64,000 nt of DNA from Leptolyngbya sp. FACHB-60 (lineage in GTDB: Bacteria > Cyanobacteriota > Cyanobacteriia > Phormidesmidales > Phormidesmidaceae), in NCBI RefSeq assembly GCF_014695775.1, contig NZ_JACJOX010000020.1, positions 124,001 to 188,000 on the forward strand, written 5' to 3'. Positions 25,701-34,192 of this stretch are shown here, piece after piece. A program made the position numbers and the translations under genes. Numbering within the stretch: position 1 is the first letter of the stretch; each line of letters begins with the position of its first letter. The notes beneath the pieces were generated by a model that worked only from the letters and a program-made list of their open reading frames with translations, searched no databases and was not told the DNA's origin.

Positions 25701-27520
25701 ACCCGCACCCGACTCTTGGTTGGATCAAACGCCGCTAGCGGCCCCACCGTTGCTTTCACCCTGCGCTTAAGACCATCCAGCAGACCGACCTCGACCACCA
25801 GCCCAGGCTCAGCAAACTCAGGGACGACCTGGGCCATAGCAATGCTGGTATTGAGGATGGGTGAAAATGTGGCGCTGGTGATCTGCCCCACCCGCCACCA
25901 TTCCCCAGCGGCGAAAATAGGCTGGCCGTGGGTTGCCACCTCTGCCCCCTCTAGCACTAGCCCCACCGCCACCCGAGGGGGATGGCGACGAATGGCCTCT
26001 AGGGCAGCTTTGCCGATCAAGTCAGGCTTTTTCAGCGCCACGGCCCAGCCAATACCCGCCTGGTAGGGCGAGGTTAAATCGTCAAACTCGTGGCCCAGGG
26101 CCAGCAATCCGGCTTCGATGCGGGCGCGATCGAGGGCTTTCATACCCAGGGGCAGCAGTCCTACTGGTGCTCCGGCTTGCGTCAAAACATCCCACAGTGC
26201 TGCACCATCCTGGGGATGTACGAACAGCTCATAGCCCAGTTCGCCGGTGTAGCCGGTACGCGAAATCAGCACCGGAATGCCCTGGATGTGAGCTTCTAGA
26301 AAACCGAAGTAAGCCAGGAATTCGACCTCGGGCACTAGGGTTTTGAGCACCTGACGGGAGAGCGGGCCTTGGAGGGCAAGGTTGTGAAGCCTCACTGATT
26401 CCACCGTCACATGCCAACCTCGATCGTTCGCAATGCGCTGTAGCCAATCGCCGTCGGTGTCGCAGTTGCCCACGTAGCGGTAGCGGGTGGGGCCAAAGCA
26501 AAACACAATACCGTCATCGACAATGCCACCGTGAGGGGTGAGCAAGCAGCCGTAGGCCCCCTGCCCCGCTGCTAATTTCTCCAGATTGCGAGAAAAGGCG
26601 TATTGCAGCAAGGCAAAGGCATCGGCTCCAGCAATGTCAAACTTGCGCAGGGCCGAGAGATCCATTAGTGCTGCCCGCTGGCGCAGTGCCCAATACTCAG
26701 CCTGATCACCCTGGTGGGCAAAGGTTTGGGGCACCCAAAAGCCGTTGTACTCTGTCAAATCGTCGGTCAGCTGATGAATGCTGGGGGTAAAGGCGCTGGC
26801 CTGGGTCATTCGCAGGGGCAAGGTTGCCACCCGTCGCCCCATGGCCCGTTCAAAGGTTTGCCCTGCCGCGTAGATGCGTAGGTGAATGGGCGTCGGCTGC
26901 CAGCCGTTAGCGGGGTCAATGTCGTCGGGGCAGGCGGAACTGGCGCAGAGCAAATCTTGGTGAGCCAGCAGCAGTACGTAGTCGCCAGGGCGAGAGAGGG
27001 GTTCTGCGAAGGCGATCGCACCGTGACCATCCACACTGGTGTTGTAGAAAAAGTTGAGGGCGGGCCAGCCGGGGCGGGGCGCAATGCCGTAGGGGGCCAG
27101 CACCCGGTTAAAGTTGTCGCTACAGCTGGGGTGACCGGGATAGCCGGCATCTTCGTAGTAGCGAGCGGTGCAGGCGAGCAAAAAACTGTCGTGGCGACCG
27201 CAGGTGTCTTGAATCACCTCTGTCAACGGCTGCATCGATTGCGAAAAGAGCTTGCTGGGCAGCCCCGCCTGGGGAACGGCCAACCCGGTGAGCGTTCGAG
27301 TCACTGTGGCATCGAGCGGGTCGCTGTGGTGCTCGCCACCAAAGGCCAAAAAGTCGGAGCACTGGGAGCCAGCCACATCAATGATTTGAATGAATTGGCC
27401 AGCGGTGACCGAGTAGGCGATCGCTTCCCCCGGCGCAATACGATACTCGACTACCACTTTCCCCAGCGGCGGCGGAATGTCGGTGTGGGCTATGGGCGGA
27501 AGGGGCAGTGCAGTTGTCAT
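25697..27520 (-). CDS. DUF1989-GcvT fusion: urea-carboxylase-associated-like domain fused to folate aminomethyltransferase-like domain
   Basis: The first 230 or so residues match the DUF1989 (urea carboxylase-associated) fold. They include IIDVAGSQCSDFLAF and GHPSCSDNFNRVL, whose Cys and His are probable metal ligands. Characterised DUF1989 proteins include the carboxyguanidine deiminase subunits. The remaining 380 residues are a GcvT-type domain (RAALMDLSALRKFDIAGADA, SRTGYTGELGYELFV, ALDRARIEAGLLALGHEFD, FSPILNTSIAMAQV) that normally uses tetrahydrofolate as one-carbon acceptor. The frame is open to 27634. ATG 27520 gives the expected N-terminus and leaves room for promoters towards the divergent DUF29 gene. 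Reaction unknown. Confidence 0.85.
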   Translation of the reverse strand: MTTALPLPPIAHTDIPPPLGKVVVEYRIAPGEAIAYSVTAGQFIQIIDVAGSQCSDFLAFGGEHHSDPLDATVTRTLTGLAVPQAGLPSKLFSQSMQPLTEVIQDTCGRHDSFLLACTARYYEDAGYPGHPSCSDNFNRVLAPYGIAPRPGWPALNFFYNTSVDGHGAIAFAEPLSRPGDYVLLLAHQDLLCASSACPDDIDPANGWQPTPIHLRIYAAGQTFERAMGRRVATLPLRMTQASAFTPSIHQLTDDLTEYNGFWVPQTFAHQGDQAEYWALRQRAALMDLSALRKFDIAGADAFALLQYAFSRNLEKLAAGQGAYGCLLTPHGGIVDDGIVFCFGPTRYRYVGNCDTDGDWLQRIANDRGWHVTVESVRLHNLALQGPLSRQVLKTLVPEVEFLAYFGFLEAHIQGIPVLISRTGYTGELGYELFVHPQDGAALWDVLTQAGAPVGLLPLGMKALDRARIEAGLLALGHEFDDLTSPYQAGIGWAVALKKPDLIGKAALEAIRRHPPRVAVGLVLEGAEVATHGQPIFAAGEWWRVGQITSATFSPILNTSIAMAQVVPEFAEPGLVVEVGLLDGLKRRVKATVGPLAAFDPTKSRVRV

Positions 27521-27652
27521 AACAAGATTGCACCAGAGGCTCTGGCTCGCCGCAGTGGTGCAGGCTACCGAACTAGCCATCTCTGGGCTAAGATTGGCCA
27601 GCCTGCTTTTGGCTACACTTGAGTCACACGCCATGCGCTAGGCAAAGCCGCC

Positions 27653-28078
27653 ATGACCCTCTACAACAGCGATTTTTACGCCTGGACTCAGGCCCAAGCT
27701 AAGACTCTCAAAGCAGGCATTTGGGATGCACTAGATATTGAAAACTTGGTGGAGGAAATTGAAACCTTGGGACGGCAAGAACGACAGGAGTTACGAAACC
27801 GCCTAGGCATTCTCCTCGGACATCTGCTGAAGTGGCAATACCAGCCTGGGAACCGCAGTAACAGTTGGCGATCGATCATGCGAGAACAGCGCCGACGCAT
27901 CGACCAGCTTTTAGCAGACAGCCCCAGTCTAAAGCCGTTTCTGTCAGAGGCCATAGCCCGCGCCTACCAGGATGGGCTTGACTTAGCGGTGCGAGAAACT
28001 GGGCTAAGCTACGACGCTTTCCCAGAGGATTGTCCTTACTCCTTTACCGAGGCTCTTACTCCAAACTTTTTGCCCTAG
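27653..28078 (+). CDS. DUF29 family protein
   Basis: The 141-residue helical protein has the typical start LYNSDFYAWTQAQAKTLK and the conserved DIENLVEEIETLGRQERQEL and LLKWQYQP segments of DUF29. The family is abundant and often multicopy in cyanobacteria and has no proven function. It is divergent from the DUF1989-GcvT gene. Confidence 0.9.
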   Translation: MTLYNSDFYAWTQAQAKTLKAGIWDALDIENLVEEIETLGRQERQELRNRLGILLGHLLKWQYQPGNRSNSWRSIMREQRRRIDQLLADSPSLKPFLSEAIARAYQDGLDLAVRETGLSYDAFPEDCPYSFTEALTPNFLP

Positions 28079-28521
28079 GAGCCGTGTGGATGGTGAGCAT
28101 TGCCACCATCCACAGTCAATCACTATTTGTGAAGCTCTTATCTCGTCAAAAAACTACTCCAGCAGCAGGGTTTTGGTCATGATCGCCATCCACTGGTTAG
28201 GTCATAACTATGAAATGTACAAAAGGCCCCGAAGCTTTTATTTGGAAGGCCATAGTCATTTTCACGATCGTGAATCCCGTCATTTCTTAGTTTTTAGTCA
28301 GCACGTTTGACGTGATAAGGCTACTATTTCCAGGAATTGAATTCAAATCTACTAAGCTATACCTTCAAAACTTGAAGTTTAAACATCAAATATGCTTTTT
28401 AATCCCTTAAGTGCTGACTGTCATCCAGTGAATCTACTAGATGATGCAGTGCTGTAAGCTTCTTGTTCAACGAATCTAACATTTAAGTATTACATAATCA
28501 GTTGTCGCTCACACTACTACT
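28079..28521. other. A+T-rich gap before the Abi_C-like gene
   Basis: These 443 bases are clearly richer in A and T than the flanks and lack HIP1 sites. Short frames are present but none has a ribosome binding site or a recognisable product. It probably belongs to the same acquired segment as the next gene. Confidence 0.4.
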
Positions 28522-29352
28522 ATGAAATACTCGATCTATCTATCAGAAGAAGACAAAAGGCGGCTTGAATACGAAGTTGTCTCTCAAGATCTAAGAGTCT
28601 ACTTAACTCGGCTAATCGAGCGAAATCTCGATTTTGCAAAGAATGGTCTTATTAACAGGAACTGGCTTGTCAATCGATCTCGAACGCTGGCTGGAAAAAC
28701 TATTTATGTTCTTTCAGCAAACGACTGGGGTGATTATGAGAACTTTGAATACGCATGGCATAACGGGGAGTTTGAGCTGTGTCTTCGCCGCCTCGATACA
28801 CCCGGATTAATTGAGTTGCTCTGTGAGACTTTGGAGCACGGATGGCTAGATGCTTCAACGTTAAATCAATCCCTAGAACAAGAAGACTCCTCTTTTCGCT
28901 TTCGTCAAGAGCATGGGGATCTCGCAGTGGATGTTTTCTCTATCGAACAGTTAGAAGAGGATGCTCCTGATGTTGGGGAGCATCCGAATATTCGCGTGCT
29001 TGTGAAGCGGATGGACACTGGTTTGGAATCAAAGGATTATTCTGCGGTGCTTCATGCGAGCGCCAGCATTTTTGAAACTCTTGCTAAGCACATTGTCGGA
29101 ACATCCAGTATTCAGAACCAATCTTTAGGATCTTTCTTTGCTCGGTACCAGAGGGATTCTCAACTTCCACCTGAACTGCAAGCCAAAGTGATCGCTGTTT
29201 ATAATGCACGTAACACAACACCTCTTGCTGGTCACGGCAGTACAGAGACTCCAACTCTAACAGTTCATGAGGCCGTCACTCTTACAGAACTTACAAAAGC
29301 CTTCGTTCGCATTGAATATATATTGCAGACAGGCGCTGAAAGCATTAGTTAA
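28522..29352 (+). CDS. Abi_C-like (abortive infection C-terminal) domain protein
   Basis: The 276-residue soluble protein has two parts. The first 180 residues hold no domain I can name. The last 95 (YSAVLHASASIFETLAKHIV, AKVIAVYNARNTTPLAGHGS) resemble the HEPN-related Abi_C domain: a four-helix unit with an R/N-x(n)-GHG motif found at the end of phage-resistance proteins. Codon use and base composition are more A+T-rich than in the surrounding genes, which suggests transfer. It stands alone with no partner gene beside it. A defence role is inferred. Confidence 0.62.
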   Translation: MKYSIYLSEEDKRRLEYEVVSQDLRVYLTRLIERNLDFAKNGLINRNWLVNRSRTLAGKTIYVLSANDWGDYENFEYAWHNGEFELCLRRLDTPGLIELLCETLEHGWLDASTLNQSLEQEDSSFRFRQEHGDLAVDVFSIEQLEEDAPDVGEHPNIRVLVKRMDTGLESKDYSAVLHASASIFETLAKHIVGTSSIQNQSLGSFFARYQRDSQLPPELQAKVIAVYNARNTTPLAGHGSTETPTLTVHEAVTLTELTKAFVRIEYILQTGAESIS

Positions 29353-29582
29353 TTATGCATTTAGACAAATTCGTAGAAAGATGATTCAGCTGATTTGAAC
29401 CGTAAGCGTTTTCCACTCGAGTCAGAGAATAGCCTGTGATAAGTCTCAGCAAAACGCCGAAAGCAAATTGATTCTCTCGGGTCTAGACAACTTCAACATT
29501 GGTGAAGACAACACCTTGGGCGTACTGCTAGTCACGATCGCCTCAACTCGCACAACGGAAGCAGGCCCAGAATCAACCTTGA

Positions 29583-31268
29583 CTACCGAGACTCCAACAC
29601 CCCGCCAAAGCTAGAGCCCACAATTCGAGGCTGCCCGTCTATCATCTGCACCGTGAACGATCGCTGTTCTCGCTGGGTAGAGCCATCTGGGTAAACATAG
29701 GTGTTCTCGCCCACAAAATTAATGCTGTCTGCGGTTTGCCCCGTCACCCGCAGATTCTCCACTGAAACGCGATCGAACTGGGCAAAAAAGCCAGGGTCAA
29801 ACTGCTGCGCTAGCGAGCCACTAAACTGCGATCGCGCCGCATCCCAAGATTTACTCGAAACATGGCTATACAGGGTTGCCACCGTCGCCTGGGCTGCCTC
29901 GGGCGTTAGCCCCCCACCCGCTGGCGCTGGTGGAGCCGGCGCTTCAGGTTCTACAACCTCTGCTTCTGGCGCATCGACCACCTCTGGCTCTGGGGCAGCG
30001 GGTGCCTCAGGCTCAGCCTCAGCCGATTCGACAGCGGCCTCGCGGGGCGCGGCAGGCGCTTCCGCTTCGGGCTCAGGTTCAACGACTGTAGGCTCAGCGT
30101 CGGCAGGTGAATCAACGGTAGGAGCCGTGGACACCACTGGGGTTTCGTCTTCTGGGGTAGACGAGGCTGAGCGCCACGCCTGCCAGCCGAGTAGACCGGC
30201 GATCGCCACCACCACCGCCGCCAAAGCCCCCGCCGCCAGGGGCACCCAGTTAGTTGACGACGGCTCTCGCCGCCGCACCGGCACCTGGGCGGCTGGCACC
30301 TGGGCGGCTGTCAGCTGAGTCCGTTCTCGCCGCCGCCCTATCGCCACCGTTGCGGCAGTGGTGCGGGGAGACTGGCCCTGAGGTACCGGCGCAGCTGGCA
30401 CATACCGACTCAAGGCTGGGGGCAAATTCCTTAGGGCAGCCAGCGCCTCGACGGCAGTGGTATAGCGGGTGCGAAAGTCGTAGCGCACCATCACCTCCAA
30501 CACATCCAGCAGGGCAGGATTGGCCTGGGGTGCGTATTGCTGCCACTCCAGCTCGCCGCTGCGAGGGTCGGGATGCAGCTCAGTCGGTGGGTAGCCGGTC
30601 AGGGCCTGAATGCCTAAGATGCCGACGGCATAAATATCGCTGCTGAACTGGGGTCTCCCGGCCACCTGTTCACTCGGCATATACCCCTGGGTGCCGATGG
30701 AAATGGTGTGGCTGAGGCCAGACCGCAGAGCCGTGGCCTGGGCGCTCACCTGCTTCACCGCACCAAAATCAATCAGCACAATGCGGCTATCGCTGGCGCG
30801 GCGGATCAAATTTGAAGGCTTGATGTCGCGATGGATGACGCCATGGGAATGTACAAAAGTTAAAATCCCCAGTAGATCGCCCAGAAATGCGGCGACCTGG
30901 GCCTCGGTCCAGGGGGTATCCAGCTCTTCTGCCAAAGAGTGACCTTCGATCAGCTCCTGGGCCAGGTAAAACTCCTGCCCTTCCTCAAAGTGGGCCAGCA
31001 GCCCCGGAATTTGTGGGTGTGTCCCCAGCTTGTAGAGGGTCTGGGCTTCAGTATCAAATAGCCGTCGCGCCGTTTGTAGCTCTTCGGCAGTGGTCACCTG
31101 AGGCTTGAGCTGCTTCACCACGCAGAGCGGATGCCCCGGCAGGTGCAGGTCTTGGGCACTAAAGGTTTGACCAAAGCCCCCCAAGCCTAAGGGCTGCATG
31201 AGCCGATAGCGGCCTCCCAGCGGTCTAGATTCTGGCGGCAGGTTGGGAAACGAAGCGGTCATAGCCAT
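29583..31268 (-). CDS. membrane-anchored serine/threonine protein kinase
   Basis: The 561 residues include an N-terminal Hanks-type kinase (residues about 20-285) with GLGGFGQTF, the catalytic loop HRDIKPSNL, the DFG loop (LIDFGAVK) and TIGTQGYMPSEQ. A linker, one membrane helix near residue 350 (WVPLAAGALAAVVVAIAGLLG), an Ala/Pro/Glu-rich stalk and a C-terminal domain of about 105 residues follow. The C-terminal domain (ATVATLYSHVSSKSWDAARSQF) has the NTF2/SnoaL-like look of extracytoplasmic sensor modules. The substrate and signal are unknown. A second in-frame ATG lies six bases inside. Confidence 0.93.
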   Translation of the reverse strand: MAMTASFPNLPPESRPLGGRYRLMQPLGLGGFGQTFSAQDLHLPGHPLCVVKQLKPQVTTAEELQTARRLFDTEAQTLYKLGTHPQIPGLLAHFEEGQEFYLAQELIEGHSLAEELDTPWTEAQVAAFLGDLLGILTFVHSHGVIHRDIKPSNLIRRASDSRIVLIDFGAVKQVSAQATALRSGLSHTISIGTQGYMPSEQVAGRPQFSSDIYAVGILGIQALTGYPPTELHPDPRSGELEWQQYAPQANPALLDVLEVMVRYDFRTRYTTAVEALAALRNLPPALSRYVPAAPVPQGQSPRTTAATVAIGRRRERTQLTAAQVPAAQVPVRRREPSSTNWVPLAAGALAAVVVAIAGLLGWQAWRSASSTPEDETPVVSTAPTVDSPADAEPTVVEPEPEAEAPAAPREAAVESAEAEPEAPAAPEPEVVDAPEAEVVEPEAPAPPAPAGGGLTPEAAQATVATLYSHVSSKSWDAARSQFSGSLAQQFDPGFFAQFDRVSVENLRVTGQTADSINFVGENTYVYPDGSTQREQRSFTVQMIDGQPRIVGSSFGGVLESR

Positions 31269-32145
31269 TGGAAGTGACGGTTGAACTATTAGACGACAAT
31301 CTAGCAGATGCCGTTAACCCCCTTAGGGTAGCGCTCAGCGGCATAACCCTAAACATAGCGATCGCTATAAATGCCGACTTGGCCAATTTTAGGGTGACGC
31401 GATAGGCCGTCAGCAGGTTCCTAGAGGAGAATAATTGGAGTTAAACCTTTAGAACCGCCAAACATGGCCAAAAATTAGCAGGAAACGGGACAGAAGGCCA
31501 GACCCCTTAATTCTCTACGTAAAGAGCCAAAAATGATCTAATAGCATGCCTCCCATTTGCTTATAGCTCATGGGTGCGGGCGATCGCAGCAGCCGGTCAA
31601 TCATACCCTTTGCAACGAAGGCATCTGCGCCATAGCTTTGCACCGCCAAAGGTGAATTTACGCCATATTTTGGAGTCAGAGAAAGAATCTTCTATTTTTT
31701 CCTTTTGGCTCTTTTAGCAGCTAAATGTCTCTGAATAACTACTTTATAGCGGCGATCGCATTTTTCAATCCATGAAAAATTTTGGAAATTAGGCCATTTA
31801 GCACTTTGCTATGGACTGCCCTTTGACCTATCCAAAATCATTAACAACAGACGAAATTTGGATCCAAAAGCTGTTGACTTTGCCGCAAAACTAGCAGCTT
31901 GTCATTACATCTGAGATAAAGTCAGTTACGTGTTAACTCAACCTAAAGTTTAGGGTAAGCTCTGCCTTGAGTAAGAGGCAATCCTCACAATTTTGTGGAC
32001 GGCTACCTGCTGTTAGCGAATGTTGAGGTTGTCAGCTTACTCTGCTCGTCAACGCATTGACTAAAACCACAAGTTTCAGCAGCGCGCAAGACTTGCAATA
32101 TTTCTTCACCTGTGGCTTTTGCGCGATCGCGACATAGATTTCAAC
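31269..32145. other. 877-base intergenic region between kinase and L,D-transpeptidase
   Basis: It contains the divergent start regions of both genes and several HIP1 sites. The only notable frame is 31515-31691 on the minus strand (listed separately). The A+T-rich part at 31690-31930 has poly-T/poly-A tracts. I see no tRNA-like fold and no clear promoter. Confidence 0.4.
31515..31691 (-). pseudogene. possible remnant of a receiver-like or other coding region
   Basis: A minus-strand frame of about 58 codons ending at TAG (31515) reads LTPKYGVNSPLAVQSYGADA and then FVAKGMIDRLLRSP. GADAFVAKG resembles the end of response-regulator receiver domains, but the phosphoacceptor Asp region is absent and there is no clear start. 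It may be a decayed fragment. Confidence 0.25.
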
Positions 32146-32862
32146 ATGCTAAACCGCTTCATTAATCTCACTGGGCTTGCCTTATTCGTGGCCTTAATCG
32201 TGCCTGCTGCCCAGCAAGCCCGTTCTGGTTATATGCCTACTGCACCCACCTCTGCCCTTGAACCAGGGCTCACGGGTGAAATTTCTTCCCCGGTGCCTCA
32301 GGCGACGGTGCCACCCGTTGAGAGCCCTCAGGGGCTGTCCGTTGACGCTGGCTTGGGTGAGGTGGCCTCCCTCAGCTCTCAAACTGCACCAGTACCTCCT
32401 CAAAGCAATCAAGCACCGCCCGCTGACGCTAACCTAGCTAACTCAACACTTGCGATCGCTTCACAAGCTCAAGATGTTCGCGTAGAAATTCACCTGCGGC
32501 ATCACGAAGTCTTGGTCTACCAGGGCGAAACTATAACCAAACGCTACCCCATTGGGGTGGGCCAGTCTGGATGGGAAACGCCTGTAGGCACCTTTCAAGT
32601 GCAGCAGATGCGCGAAAACCCTACTTGGATCAGTCCCTTCACCGATGAGCGAATTTCTGGCGGTGATTCCCGCAATCCATTGGGTACGCGGTGGATTGGC
32701 TTTTGGACAGACGGTCACAATTGGATCGGGTTTCACGGCACTCGCAACCCAGCAACGGTGGGTAGAAATGCATCGCACGGATGTATCCACATGCACAGAG
32801 CTGATCTCGAAGCTCTGTATAGCCAGGTCAAGCTTGGCACCTCAGTCACTGTGAAACAGTAG
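32146..32862 (+). CDS. L,D-transpeptidase (YkuD), paralogue 1
   Basis: This periplasmic enzyme makes 3-3 peptidoglycan cross-links or attaches proteins to peptidoglycan. A signal or anchor segment (LTGLALFVALIVPAAQQA) is followed by a Pro/Ala/Ser linker of about 90 residues. The YkuD domain has WETPVGTFQVQQM and the catalytic SHGCIHM with its upstream GFHGT histidine. The frame is open to a TTG at 32119. ATG 32146 starts the signal sequence properly. The gene ends with a strong terminator. A close paralogue lies at 34193-34753 on the other strand. Confidence 0.92.
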   Translation: MLNRFINLTGLALFVALIVPAAQQARSGYMPTAPTSALEPGLTGEISSPVPQATVPPVESPQGLSVDAGLGEVASLSSQTAPVPPQSNQAPPADANLANSTLAIASQAQDVRVEIHLRHHEVLVYQGETITKRYPIGVGQSGWETPVGTFQVQQMRENPTWISPFTDERISGGDSRNPLGTRWIGFWTDGHNWIGFHGTRNPATVGRNASHGCIHMHRADLEALYSQVKLGTSVTVKQ

Positions 32863-32924
32863 GCCAACGGTCTGCATAATTGTCACCCTATCCTGGCTGC
32901 GCTGATCGAGGCTAAATAGAGACG

Positions 32925-32981
32925 ACATTTTGCCTGTGCTGTATCTCTCAAAAGAGGTACGGCACAGGCAAAATGTTTTTT
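32925..32981 (+). terminator. very strong rho-independent terminator after L,D-transpeptidase 1
   Basis: A 24-bp stem (ACATTTTGCCTGTGC/GCACAGGCAAAATGT plus nine inner pairs with two wobbles) has a four-base CAAA loop. It is followed by six T and lies 62 bases past the stop. Confidence 0.92.
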
Positions 32982-33123
32982 AGTGGGCGAGCGCTTTTTC
33001 TCAGCGAAAATATTGTTAAAAAGTTCCAAACTATTGATAGATAGATTTATCAATAAGCCTCTTTAGCCTTTTAACAAGTGCTCTTAACAGCGCCAAGTTT
33101 AAATCAATTTCAAGAGGTAATAT

Positions 33124-33804
33124 ATGAACGCTCAAAATCGCCTTGTTTGCGCCTTGACTGGTCTGGCCGGTGCCATATTGACAGGTGCATTGATCGGTAT
33201 ACCCAGTGGGGTTGCTCAGGTCAATGGTGCCGGACAATCTCCCGGTACGACAACGGGTCAGCAACAGCCGTCTGGGACAACTGGCGCAGGTCAGCAGCAG
33301 CCGTCTGGGACAACTGGCGCAGGTCAGCAGCAGCCGTCTGGGACAACTGGCGCAGGTCAGCAGCAACCGTCTAGGACAACTGGCGCAGGTCAACAGCAAC
33401 CAGGAACCGTTCAACAGCAGCAACAGCCGGGAACCGTTCAGCAGCAGCGGCAGCCAGGGACTGTTCAACAGCAACAGCAACCAGGAACCGTTCAGCAGCA
33501 ACAGCAGCCGGGAACCGTTCAACAGCAGCAGCAACCAGGAACCGTTCAGCAGCAACAGCAGCCGGGAACCGTTCAGCAGCAGCGGCAGCCAGGGACTGTT
33601 CAACAGCAACAGCAACCAGGAACCGTTCAGCAGCAACAGCAGCCGGGAACCGTTCAACAGCGTCAACCGGGGACTGTTCAACAGCAGCAACAGCCGGGAA
33701 CCGTTCAGCAGCAGCGGCAACCGGGGACTGTTCAACAACAGCAGCAGCCGGGAACCGTTCAACAGCAGCAGCAGCAAGACGAGGGTGTGCGTGCCCTGTG
33801 GTAA
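33124..33804 (+). CDS. secreted Gln/Pro-rich tandem-repeat protein
   Basis: The 226-residue protein has a signal peptide (LVCALTGLAGAILTGALIG, cleavage near residue 31). Repeats follow: four units of S(G/R)TTGAGQQQP, then fourteen PGTV units separated by QQQQQ or QQQRQ spacers. It ends in DEGVRALW. AGAGGT before the ATG supports translation. The 33-bp and 27-bp DNA repeats are nearly identical, so copy number probably varies between strains. Flanking L,D-transpeptidase genes suggest a cell-wall-linked or envelope polymer-like protein, which is inference. Many open frames on the other strands here are by-products of the repeats. Confidence 0.72.
   Translation: MNAQNRLVCALTGLAGAILTGALIGIPSGVAQVNGAGQSPGTTTGQQQPSGTTGAGQQQPSGTTGAGQQQPSGTTGAGQQQPSRTTGAGQQQPGTVQQQQQPGTVQQQRQPGTVQQQQQPGTVQQQQQPGTVQQQQQPGTVQQQQQPGTVQQQRQPGTVQQQQQPGTVQQQQQPGTVQQRQPGTVQQQQQPGTVQQQRQPGTVQQQQQPGTVQQQQQQDEGVRALW
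33256..33770. repeat. 33-bp and 27-bp coding tandem repeats
   Basis: About four 33-bp units (33256-33395) are followed by about fourteen units of mostly 27 bp (33396-33770), in frame throughout. Small spacer-length changes (QQRQ instead of QQQRQ) show indels in multiples of three. Confidence 0.85.
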
Positions 33805-34192
33805 CTGTGACGTTTTAGCTCAGCTTCTATCGTGTGGCTGAGCTACGGTGAATGACAATAACAAAATCGGCATTGCTGAGTACGAGTATGAATCAAACAT
33901 GCGGCCCTCCGTTGGGATATACGTTCGCATGCCTATCTAGATTTATGCCACTATTCAGCAATGCCACAAAGTTTTGGAGTTCCCATTAAAAACGTACACA
34001 TTCAGCATTGTGATAAGGAGATGTTGCTCCTTATCACAATGCTGAATCCCCATCTCGAAAACTTTTACAGCAAGCGTCGGCTTTATTAGGACCCTCGCAC
34101 TCCTAGTAGCGTCTCAGTACTGAGCTTTTCAACTATTAGCTTATGTTCTAAGCTGTTGGGTCAACGCAATAATTGATAGCTTACTTAAGCTA
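33805..34192. other. 388-base gap rich in inverted repeats
   Basis: It lies between the repeat protein gene and the convergent second L,D-transpeptidase gene. It holds an 11-bp inverted repeat GGCATTGCTGA (33869-33879) / TCAGCAATGCC (33955-33965) and the two-tier hairpin listed next. I see no coding frame of interest. Confidence 0.5.
33968..34065. repeat. two-tier long hairpin, possible structured RNA or terminator
   Basis: The inner part is a perfect 21-bp inverted repeat (arms 34000-34020 and 34027-34047, starting ATTCAGCATTGTGATAAGG, loop ATGTTG). The outer part is AAAGTTTTGGAG (33968-33979) pairing with CTCGAAAACTTT (34054-34065), one mismatch. There is no T-run directly after either end. 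Confidence 0.7.

Noticed and set aside
28086-28310. 74-residue plus-strand frame after the DUF29 gene
   Set aside because: Random-looking composition in A+T-rich DNA, and no start signals.
33031-33777. Leu-rich frame on the minus strand
   Set aside because: It is the antisense reading of the Gln/Pro tandem repeats, with no ribosome binding site or plausible fold.
33206-33841. Ser/Asn-rich frame in another plus-strand register
   Set aside because: By-product of the repeat DNA. The signal peptide and ribosome binding site belong to the 33124 frame.
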